Below, piece after piece: positions 11,396 to 19,423 of a stretch of 64,000 nt of DNA. The notes under the pieces are model-generated. The model was not told where the DNA came from and did not search any database. It saw only the letters and a list, made by a program, of their open reading frames with translations. Origin of the DNA: Cephalotus follicularis (lineage: Eukaryota; Streptophyta; Magnoliopsida; Oxalidales; Cephalotaceae); contig BDDD01000896.1 of NCBI GenBank assembly GCA_001972305.1, positions 218,535-282,534 on the forward strand, given 5' to 3'. The translations under genes and the position numbers were made by a program. Position 1 is the first letter of the stretch. Each line of letters opens with the position of its first letter.

Positions 11396-13200
11396 GGAAC
11401 AATAGATATCAGTTAAAAGATTTCAGGAGAAGTAGGGTAAGCAGAAGGCCAAACCTTTGCTCAAGTAAAAACAGTAACTCGAAGTATCCCCACACTCCCG
11501 GTAAGAATTGTGATTCGGTTAAGGATTTCAGAGATCTGAATTCCATATAGAGGTATGCCGAAAAGGTTATTCCTTTTAGCAGTGGTGATTTCTTACCCTG
11601 GAATTTAAGCCTCTGCAGCAGTAATACAGCCCTAACCCACAAGTACGATCATCTCCGGTAACTAGATTTGAGTTCTACAATTAGAATTATTTCTCAATTG
11701 GGAGAGACTATGGTTAACATCCTTCAGATCTCCTTGAACATATTACTTGTAGCCTTAGACAAGACCGAATACAATCTCGTTAGGAGATGTACTTCCACAC
11801 ATGAGGTGTGGAAATTGCTCATCCTTACCCATGAGGGTACCGAGCAAGTTAAGAATGCTAAACTTGCCTTGCTAAATAGAGATTATGAATTGTTCAAAAT
11901 GCAACCGAATGAATCTATTAAGAATTTATATAATCGGTTGCTTGACATTACTAATGGCTTGCTTGGTCTTGGTAAGGTTTTTGGACAGGATCAATTAGTG
12001 AGGAAATTGCTAGGGTGTCTCAACGATGAGTGGGAACCCAAGGTGACGGCAATTGAGGAATCCAAAGACTTGAAGACCATGGAGATTGAGGAATTTCTTG
12101 GTCCCTCATGACTCATGAGGTTAAGTTGAACAAGAAATCGGCAAAACTTGTGGAGACAAAGCCACAAGAGGAAAGAAGAAAAGACATTGCCCTCAAAAGC
12201 ACTCACAAGGAAGAAGTATCAAGTGAGGAGGAGCTAGAAGAAGAGGATTATGTTCTCTTTGCAAAACGGTTCACAAAATTTGCGAAGATGAACAAAGCAA
12301 GAAGATTTCAAAAAAGAAACTTCAACGAGGGAGAAGGAAGCAAGATGGATCCTCCCACATGCTTCGAATACAACAAACCGGGGCACATCAAAGTTGATTG
12401 CCCACAATTGAAGAAAAAGAAGCTATTCAAGAAGAAAGCACTCAAGGCTTGGGACCTAAGTGATGATGAATCCTCCGAATATGAAGTCACGGAGCAAGTA
12501 GCAAACCTATGCTTTATGGCATTGAGTGATGATGAAGAGGATAGCGAAAATGAGGTAGGTGACTCTTATACTTTTGGTGAATTGCAATTTGCATTTGATG
12601 AATTGCTTGTTGAATTTAAGAAAAAATGTTCACAATGTTCACTTCTTAAGAAATCCTTGACTAGTGTAGAAAAGGAAAACGAATTACTAGTTGTTGAAAA
12701 TGAGCATTTAAAGAATGACATTGCTATGTTAGAGCTTGAACTAGGTAAAAAGGAAAATGACTTAGCTAAACCTACTTCACCTAGTGACATTACCTTAGAA
12801 AAGGAAGTATAGTCCCTAAGAGAAAAGAATGTGAACTTAGAAAAATCCTTTAGTAAATTCACATTAGGAAGTAAGAAACTAGAGGAGATGCTAGGTAGCC
12901 AAAGATCTTACCTAGATAAAACCGGAATAGGTTATGCCCCTTTAGAGATTAAGGCTAAATTGAAAAAGGCTAGAAAAAGACCTCATTGCACATATTGTAA
13001 TAAAATGGGACACACTAGAAACAAATGTTTTAGAAGGATTGCACATTCACATCACTCACACACTAGACCATCACCCTATCATGATTTAATTACTTTTAGA
13101 CAAGTGTGGGTTCCCAAGGGAACTATTAGTGCTAAAAGTAACATTAAAGGACCCAATAAACAATGGGTACCAAGATCAAATTCCTTTAACGCTTTTGTAG
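11396..13200 (+). pseudogene. Sirevirus-like copia gag, broken
   Basis: Gag forms the particle that packages element RNA. The segment 11668-12111 is the retrotransposon gag core, with the pattern LALLNRDYELFKMQPNESI and then ELVRK-like LVRKLLGCL and WEPKVTAIEE. A one-base loss near 12100 changes frame. The 12108-12812 part gives MTHEVKL, an acidic-basic linker, a zinc knuckle CFEYNKPGHIKVDC in which the second Cys is Tyr, and a Leu/Glu-rich coiled coil. A TAG at 12810 interrupts the coil, which continues to 13200 with a second knuckle, CTYCNKMGHTRNKC, that is intact. The N-terminus before 11668 is not recognisable; 11396-11667 holds only a leader-like stretch next to the N gap. Confidence 0.85.
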
Positions 13201-14796
13201 GTGGAACAATGCTTGCGGGCAAACCACAAAGAGGAGCAACAATGGTATGTGGATAACGGGTGCTCGAAGCACATAACGGGTGACAAAAGCCTCTTCATCA
13301 ATCTTAAAGAAGTTGATGGAGGAAAGGTCACCTTTGGAGATAACAACAAGGCCAAAATTTGTGGCATTGGTTCTATTGGTAACAATTTCTCTACCTTAAT
13401 TGAAAATGTGTCTTATGTTGTAGGCCTTAAGCATAATCTACTTAGTGTGAGTCAATTGTGTGATAAAGGATACAAAGTTCATTTTGAGTCCTCACTTTGT
13501 CACATTATTGATTCTAGCACCAATATTGTAAAGTTTGTTGGTCATAGACAAGGCAATGTGAATGTAGTGTATTTAAAAGAAATGTTTTCAAAAGATGTTT
13601 GTTTTAATGCTAATACTAATGACAAATGGCTTAGGCATAGAAGGTTAGGCCATGCTAGCATGGATGTCCTTGCCAAACTTTCTAGAAAAGATTTAGTTAT
13701 TGGATTGCCAAAAATGAAATTTGAAAATGATAAATTGTGTGATGCATGTGCACAAGGCAAACAAACTAGAACATCTTTTAAAACTAAAAATGTTGTTTCA
13801 ACTACTCGCATTTTACAATTGCTACACATTGACTTGTTTGGACCAACTAGAACTTTGAGTCTTGGTAGTAAACAATATGGTTTAGTTATTGTTGATGATT
13901 ACTCTAGATTTACATGGGTTATATTCTTAGCTTTGAAGAGTGATGCCTTAGATTCCTTTGTTAATTTTGGTAGACGTATTCAAAACGAAAAAAGTCTATC
14001 TATTGTTAGCATACGTAGTGATCACGGCAAAGAATTTGAAAACCTTGGTTTTGAAACTTTTTGTAATGAACTAGGTATTCGCCACAACTTCTCGGCCCCT
14101 AGAACTCCTCAACATAATGGTGTTGTTGAAAGGAGGAATAGAACCCTAGAAGAAATGGGGACAACCATGCTTTGCGAAAATAATTTACCTAAATATCTTT
14201 GGGCGGAGGCCGTGAACACTGCATGCTATATAATAAATAGAGTCATGATTAGATCAATTTTAAAGAAAACTCCTTATGAACTTTTCAATGAAAGAAAACC
14301 AAGTGTTAGTCACTTGAGACCTTTTGGATGCAAAGTTTTCGTTTTGAACAATGGAAAAGATAATCTTGGAAAATTTGATGCCAAAAGTGATGAAAGAATA
14401 TTTCTAAGCTACTCTTTAAATTCTAAGGCATATAGAGTATTTAATAAAAGAACTTTGATTATTGAAGAGTCAATTCATGTCTTATTTGAAGAATCTAATT
14501 GTGCTCCAAGAAAGGGAGATGTTGTTGATGATGTAGGTATATTGGAGCAATTGGAAAGCTTGGACATCAACAATGAAGATGGTGGAATTGAGAAAGTAGA
14601 AGAAGAAGGAGGACACGAAGAGGAAATTGAGCAAGTTCAAGTCACCAAGGAGCCTATTGCTAGAAGAGAACGAGAATACGTAAAGGATAACGAGGTAATC
14701 GGTAATCCTACCGAGGGGGTAAGAACTCGTTCCGCTCTTAGGGAGTATTGCGATAATGTAGCTTTCATTTCTAATATCGAAACATTGAGCTTGTAA
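13201..14796 (+). pseudogene. Sirevirus-like copia pol: protease and integrase, RT and RNase H missing
   Basis: Residue numbers are from 13201. The protease active site is WYVDNGCSKHITGD near residues 15-28, with DNG where copia elements usually have DSG or DTG. The integrase has its zinc-binding region RHRRLGH...CDACAQGK near 150-190. The core follows with LLHIDLFGP (first Asp near 213), IRSDHGKEFE (second Asp near 277) and PQHNGVVERRNRT (Glu near 313). All three DDE residues are present. The frame ends at 14796 after TRSALREYCDNVAFISNIE, where an intact element would lead into reverse transcriptase. RT and RNase H are deleted. The frame relative to gag shifts near 13200-13240. Confidence 0.9.
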
Positions 14797-15099
14797 CTCA
14801 ATGACATATATTAGCTCACTTGCCTTGGTTGCTATTAGTCTATAATAGTATACCAAAGGGTTGCAACTCTAGTGGATTGGCAAATTTTCTACATTTCCTT
14901 TTCTGCAGAAAACAGCCGACTGGACAAACTGTCCAGTCGACTGCCTTGATAACCAGTCGACTGCTATCAGTGGCCAGTCGACTGGAATTACGACAGACAG
15001 GGTTTTAAACTCGATTTGTCACCTGCCCTCTTCACTTCTCTCAAATCTTAAAACACCAAAACTCATTCTCTCTCAATATTTTTGAACCTGCAAACAACA
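14797..15099 (+). promoter_or_regulatory. Leader of env-like ORF with GTCGAC palindromes
   Basis: After the pol stop, no trace of reverse transcriptase is seen. Instead there are four sites of the LTR motif: CAGCCGACTGGAC near 14912, CCAGTCGACTGCC near 14933, CCAGTCGACTGCT near 14952 and CCAGTCGACTGGAA near 14973. A pyrimidine/A-rich leader follows and runs to the ATG at 15100. The motifs are otherwise found only in LTR sequences in this window. The arrangement could be an internal promoter for the env-like ORF, or LTR-derived sequence captured during the deletion of RT. Confidence 0.45.
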
Positions 15100-16257
15100 A
15101 TGGGTCCTAAAAGGCAAAGGGAAAGTTCTTCAAGGCTTGCAAGAGGATCTCAAGAGGAGTTAGATTATGACAACAACCTCTTTCTCTCCAAGGAGAAAGA
15201 GATGAGGTATAATTCCTACTTTAGCTCAGTTAAGATACATTGTGAGAAATGGCTGAGTATGGATGTTTTGATTAGTAATCTTGCTGTGGTAATTACTTGG
15301 TTTGATGCTATGGGTTGGCTAGACTATATTTGCTCATCACATACCATATACCCTAGGTTGGTCAAAATGTTTTATGCCAATTTAGCAACCTCCACCACTT
15401 GCATTGCCAATTCGTTTGTTATAGGAACTCCCATTTGTATCACTCCTGACCTAGTTGCCGAAACATTAGGAATTCCCAATGAGGGAATTACTAATTTTCA
15501 TGACATAGGAAAAACCGAGGCACTAGGTATTTGTCTTGAGCAACCAAATGTGAATCCAATCATGAATGTGACTAGTAGTCACTTACCAATTGCCTCTAGG
15601 ATTGTTTTACTCCTTGTTACCAACACTTTTCTTCCAAAACAAGGATCACACACACTCCCCTCCGAGCGCGATCTTAAATTCGTCGCTTGTGTCAAAAATG
15701 GAACCCAAATTAACCTACCTTATCTCATTGTAAACCACTTATTCTCTAGGCCAAATCACACTCCATATCCTATGCTTCTTAGTAGGATTATTTCGACTGT
15801 CCTAGCTTCCTTTAACATAGATATACCAGATGATGGGCAAAGTGTTAAGCCTTCCCATAAGCATTTGGTGAATAAGGCGGGTCTTAGACAATTAAACCTT
15901 GAATTTGAGGAAGGAGAGTGGGTCAAGGTGAGAGGGAGAGGTAGAGAGCAAGCAAGAGAGCAAGAGCCTGTTAGGGCTGGTGATGATGATGAGGAGGAGG
16001 AGGACGATCCACAGCAGTATGAGATGCGTCCGAATGTTGGTACTAGCAGTGGTAGCAGCAGCATGCCTACCCTTGATTCACTTATGGCCAGAATGGATAT
16101 TGCTCAAGCTGAAATGGAGTTTGTCAAAAGTGAAATACAGCAGTTTCGTGAGGGGCAAGCAAACATTCTTCAAGGACAGGCCGATATTCGACAGGGACAA
16201 GCAGACATCCTCCTGTTTCTTCACAACGCTTTCCCACAGCACCCTTCTCCATCTTGA
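15100..16257 (+). CDS. Env-like third ORF of Sirevirus-like element (plant-transposon-protein type)
   Basis: This is an uninterrupted 385-residue frame. I chose the ATG at 15100 because it opens MGPKRQRESSSRLARG, typical of these ORFs, and the frame upstream has no other ATG. Residues about 20-270 form a mixed alpha-helical, Trp/Phe-containing domain (FLSKEKEMRYNSYF, WLDYICSSHTIYPRLVKMFYANL) that I recognise as the type found in ORFs annotated 'putative plant transposon protein'. A basic run RGRGREQAR precedes an acidic run DDDEEEEEDD near 293-302. The C-terminus holds three heptads GQANILQ, GQADIRQ, GQADILL near 352-372, likely a coiled coil. I see no clear signal peptide or strong membrane segment, so an envelope function is not supported. 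Its biochemical role is unknown. It is the only long intact frame with a plausible product in the window. Confidence 0.75.
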   Translation: MGPKRQRESSSRLARGSQEELDYDNNLFLSKEKEMRYNSYFSSVKIHCEKWLSMDVLISNLAVVITWFDAMGWLDYICSSHTIYPRLVKMFYANLATSTTCIANSFVIGTPICITPDLVAETLGIPNEGITNFHDIGKTEALGICLEQPNVNPIMNVTSSHLPIASRIVLLLVTNTFLPKQGSHTLPSERDLKFVACVKNGTQINLPYLIVNHLFSRPNHTPYPMLLSRIISTVLASFNIDIPDDGQSVKPSHKHLVNKAGLRQLNLEFEEGEWVKVRGRGREQAREQEPVRAGDDDEEEEDDPQQYEMRPNVGTSSGSSSMPTLDSLMARMDIAQAEMEFVKSEIQQFREGQANILQGQADIRQGQADILLFLHNAFPQHPSPS

Positions 16258-16860
16258 GCTTATATATTTGCATCATCATGTTTTCTTTTTTTTGTATTTT
16301 CGAACTTTGAATTTGTAATGTTTCTAGTTGTTTTGAAGTATGAAAGACAAAGTGTGTTGATGTTCTTAAGCTTCTAATGACAATATGTATTTTGATTATG
16401 TGTTGAATGCAAGAGTATTTCATATTATTGCTTTGATTCGTTTACTTCAAATGTTTAATAGAATTGTGCTTACATCTTAATGGATATCTCTTATTGCATT
16501 GATTTTATTGATGAGATTGTATAGGAATGCATAAGTTGAGGGGGAGCTCTTCAATCCGTGCTATGATTGAGGGGGAGCTTCCACTTCTCTTTTTGTTGTT
16601 TGACAAAAAGGGGGCGAGAAGTTTTATATTTTGCACATTGCATGAGTTGAATTTGTATGATGTATGCATTTTGGGAATTCATTGATAAACATTGAAAATA
16701 TTGCATATTGATGAGATGGGTTGATATCTTGCATTGAGCAAGTATATCTTTGATATGACATGTGTCTTGGATATGCCTAATTGATAAATGTGGACTTTGG
16801 AACAAAATTGAGTATAATTTGTCAAGATTTATGCAAAATATGCATGTTTTGTCAATCATC
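16258..16860 (+). other. Sirevirus 3' untranslated region with extra polypurine tracts
   Basis: No gene is present. Two GAGGGGGAG tracts (16538-16546 and 16569-16577) and one AAAAAGGGGGCGAG tract (16605-16617) precede the terminal polypurine tract by 240-330 bp. The rest is AT-rich. Extra polypurine tracts upstream of the LTR fit this clade. Confidence 0.55.
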
Positions 16861-16874
16861 AAAAGGGGGGAGAT
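16861..16874 (+). other. Polypurine tract of Sirevirus-like element
   Basis: AAAAGGGGGGAGAT directly precedes the 3' LTR start TGTTGGCC at 16875. This is the expected primer for plus-strand synthesis. Confidence 0.85.
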
Positions 16875-16941
16875 TGTTGGCCTTTGCCACCCCGATTAAA
16901 TGTTTACCATGAGTTATTTTGATGATTAACAAACGTAGATT

Positions 16942-17125
16942 ACTTGTTTGCATAATTATTTAAATTATAAATGCATATACTCACTTAATCTTGTGTCCAA
17001 AGTTGTGCCAAGGATGTTTATGCAGGTACAGGTACTTGTTTGCATAATTATTTAAATTATAAATGCATATACTCACTTAATCTTGTGTCCAAAGTTGTGC
17101 CAAGGATGTTTATGCAGGTACAGGC
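16942..17125 (+). repeat. 92-bp tandem duplication inside the Sirevirus 3' LTR
   Basis: The unit starting ACTTGTTTGCATAATTATT occurs at 16942 and again at 17034, each ending GCAGGTACAGG. The 5' LTR has a single copy (from about 10224), so the duplication arose in the 3' LTR after or during insertion. Confidence 0.9.
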
Positions 17126-17127
17126 AA

Positions 17128-17645
17128 TTCCAGCCGACTGGAGGCAATTCCAGTCAACTGCCAAGGCTAGGAGTCGACTTCCAAAGTCATGTAGTCGACT
17201 ACACCTTCAACCTAAACCCAGAATCTGCAGAAACAGCACACCAGTCGACTGACATAGGATTCCAGTCGACTGCCAGGCAATTCCAGTTGACTGTCACAGG
17301 GCATTAGTCAACTGCCATGGGGTACAAATCAGGCAGAAGCTTCTGTATCATTTCACACCCAATCCAGCCGACTGAAGCAGGGGACCAGTCGACTGCCAGG
17401 GGGTCCAGTCGACTGCCACAGGGGTCCAGCCGACTGCCTTCAATTGTGCAAAATATGGCAGTAGGTTTTGTAACTTCTAAAATTGCCTCAACAGCCGACT
17501 GAAGCAGGGCATCAGTCGACTGCCCAGACATCCAGCCGACTGCCTACATGATCCAGCCGACTGCCCACTGCCAACGGCTATATTCAAATATACGCGCCAT
17601 CAAACCAGCTGACTGCCATCCAAATCCAGCCGACTGGATTTGTAT
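17128..17645. promoter_or_regulatory. CAGTCGACTG / CAGCCGACTG array upstream of a TATA box
   Basis: By eye I count about seven AGTCGACT-type and seven GCCGAC-type sites, plus variants such as CAGCTGACTG and CAGTTGACTG. The array ends about 35 bp before TATAAGAG at 17681, the position expected of a U3 enhancer. Confidence 0.55.
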
Positions 17646-17680
17646 CAGACAGATAAAAATAGATCCGTTGGAGGCTCAAC

Positions 17681-17688
17681 TATAAGAG
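17681..17688 (+). promoter_or_regulatory. Probable TATA box of Sirevirus LTR
   Basis: TATAAGAG lies downstream of the palindrome array and about 335 bp before the LTR end. This fits the U3/R boundary of a copia LTR, but transcription start is not shown. Confidence 0.5.
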
Positions 17689-18217
17689 GAAAATTGGACA
17701 TCTTGCACAAGTGATCAAGCATTCAAAGTTCACATTCTCTCAAGCTATCTCAAGAACAATACAAAGCATTCACACAATCAAAAGAGATCAAATTCAAGCA
17801 ATCCTACACATTACAAAGCTTTGTACTTTACCTTACATACACATTTCTAAGCTTTGTTCATAGTGAGCTTCATTGTAAACAAATTCAATACGAATTTGTA
17901 AACACTTAAACTATACTTTCACTCATACAAGAGAGGTTGTCTCTTGTATTGCTCGGTTGGAGCAAAGTATAATTCGCTTGGTTGGAGCGAAAGTTTGTTG
18001 GAGCTCGGTTAAAATTGACTTTATTTAATTGTAACCGAAGGAATATCCAAGAATCGAAGAATCCGTACCTTAGCCGATCGAACAATCTAAACAAACACGA
18101 ATACTGGACAAAAGTATCCTAGAGTGTCCTAAACTTCACCAGGAACAATATAAAGACCTAAACATACGAGTCCAAACATCACATAACATAAAAGAAATCA
18201 AAACATCAAAACTGTCA

Positions 18218-18360
18218 TAAAGCGTCGACCGTTTGTTCCTAGGCGTCGACGGTTTAATAGCACAAATGAACAAAGCGTCGAGCCAAGAGTCGACAGACAA
18301 AGGCATAAAACAACACAAAGCGGCGACACTCGGAACGAAAGCGTCGACGGTTTGCGCCAG
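18218..18360. promoter_or_regulatory. GTCGAC palindrome cluster II, element A 3' LTR
   Basis: Sites include AAGCGTCGACCGTTTG, AGGCGTCGACGGTTTA, AAGCGTCGAGCC, GAGTCGACAG and AAGCGTCGACGGTTTG. The reverse complement matches cluster II of the solo LTR at 3698-3826. Confidence 0.5.
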
Positions 18361-19094
18361 ACACAGAATAACAATGCAGAAGGTAGTTTCAATTTCATGA
18401 ACAACTCATAGTTTTTCATATACAGAAGCTATAATAGCAATAACCAACCTTGAAAATAAGTCATACGAGTCTGTATTTATCAATATGGTGATAACAAACA
18501 CAAAATCATGAAAATAACAAGTTTAGCATAGTGTTGATGTCAAAATGTGGTTTTTAAAAATAGTTTACATAATCATGAATTATAGTCCGATTTTCCTGTA
18601 TATAATCTGTAAAAACAGTAATGTTTATATATTACATACGCCAATGACATGATTTCTTGTTTTTAATCATCAATATAACAAATTATGCACAAAACCCATG
18701 AATGAACACAGCAGAAATTTAGTTTCAATAAGCTTCCAAAATCATGCTCTAGATCATGTTATAGTTGGTTTTAACACGAATTAAAAGATGATGCAGAAAC
18801 TACATAGTGTATACTACAATTTTCGTTTAGAATTTACGTCCAGAAAACGTTGAAATCGATGCAGAAAATGACTTGCAAGGTTGCTGTTTTGTTTATCAAA
18901 AGTGCAGAAAAGGTTTATGCTTTTTAAAACGATTTCGTCTGGTTAATGCGAAAATCCATGTTTTTAATTGACAAATCCGTATTTTAAAACATTACTATAC
19001 TAATCAAAATGCGTCTAACACTTCAGGAAATCGGATTGCCAGAAAAAGGGAAGAAATCAACCTTCCAAAAACACTGTCACCGTCCAAACTGATA

Positions 19095-19242
19095 TGGAAA
19101 GCCGAACAAAGCGTCGACTGTTTACTTAAAGCGTCGACGGTTAAGCACTTAAATACAAAACGCGTCGAAGTCACACGTTTAGGCATCGACGTGCCACACA
19201 GCAGCCAAAGCGTCGGTGTTTCTAAAGAGAGCGTCGGCGCTT
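19095..19242. promoter_or_regulatory. GTCGAC palindrome cluster I, element A 3' LTR
   Basis: Sites include AAGCGTCGACTGTTTA, AAGCGTCGACGGTTAA, GGCATCGACGTG, AAGCGTCGGTGTTT and AGCGTCGGCGCTTTG. On the minus strand the first site is about 130 bp from the LTR start, close to the 127 bp of the solo LTR at 2684. Confidence 0.5.
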
Positions 19243-19370
19243 TGTGCCCAGAAAATAAAAGGAATTCAAACCAAAAACCAAAGAGATTCGCATACCATGG
19301 CATAAATAAAAAAGAATATGATATCATCAACAAACATATAAACATGTCAACATAGAAACGGGATATTACA

Positions 19371-19383
19371 TCCACCCCCCCTT
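19371..19383 (-). other. Polypurine tract of element A
   Basis: On the minus strand AAGGGGGGGTGGA immediately precedes the LTR start TGTAATATCCCG. It marks the 3' LTR side of the element. Confidence 0.85.
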
Positions 19384-19423
19384 AAAAAGGATTTCGTTCC
19401 GAAATCATAGCCTTACACATACC

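Larger units (their letters stand above)
10157..18017 (+). mobile_element. Sirevirus-like copia element, defective
   Basis: A partial 5' LTR (10157-10619) and a longer 3' LTR (16875-18017) share the start TGTTGGCCTTTGCCA and about 450 bp of near-identical sequence. Between them lie gag, protease, integrase and an env-like third ORF, all on the plus strand. Reverse transcriptase and RNase H are missing. The 3' polypurine tract AAAAGGGGGGAGAT (16861-16874) and the long coiled gag tail fit the Sirevirus (SIRE/Maximus) clade. The 5-bp sequence left of the element (CTGTA) is not repeated on the right, and about 0.3 kb of the host LTR is missing there. A run of N (11371-11395) marks an assembly gap near the 5' end. 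Confidence 0.85.
16875..18017 (+). mobile_element. Sirevirus 3' LTR
   Basis: The LTR starts TGTTGGCCTTTGCCA. It carries a 92-bp tandem duplication, a long array of CAGTCGACTG and CAGCCGACTG sites, and a TATA-like box TATAAGAG at 17681. Its right end is placed near 18017, where the sequence passes into family A LTR (ACTTTATTTAATT onward). The terminal CA is not clear, so the last bases are probably lost. Confidence 0.8.
18018..19370 (-). mobile_element. Element A 3' LTR, inner part
   Basis: The LTR resumes with ACTTTATTTAATT and runs to GGGATATTACA at 19370, which is next to the polypurine tract. It aligns with 25265-26549 plus the 57 bp missing there. Palindrome clusters lie at 18218-18360 and 19095-19242. 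Confidence 0.88.

Noticed and set aside
13501..13829. Minus-strand frame 13542-13829 within the copia pol
   Set aside because: Antisense shadow of the integrase gene.
18136..18419. Short frames containing Val-Asp-Ala and Ser-Thr-Leu patterns across palindrome clusters
   Set aside because: They are translations of the repeated GTCGACGCTT motif inside non-coding LTR sequence, seen in every LTR copy in several frames.
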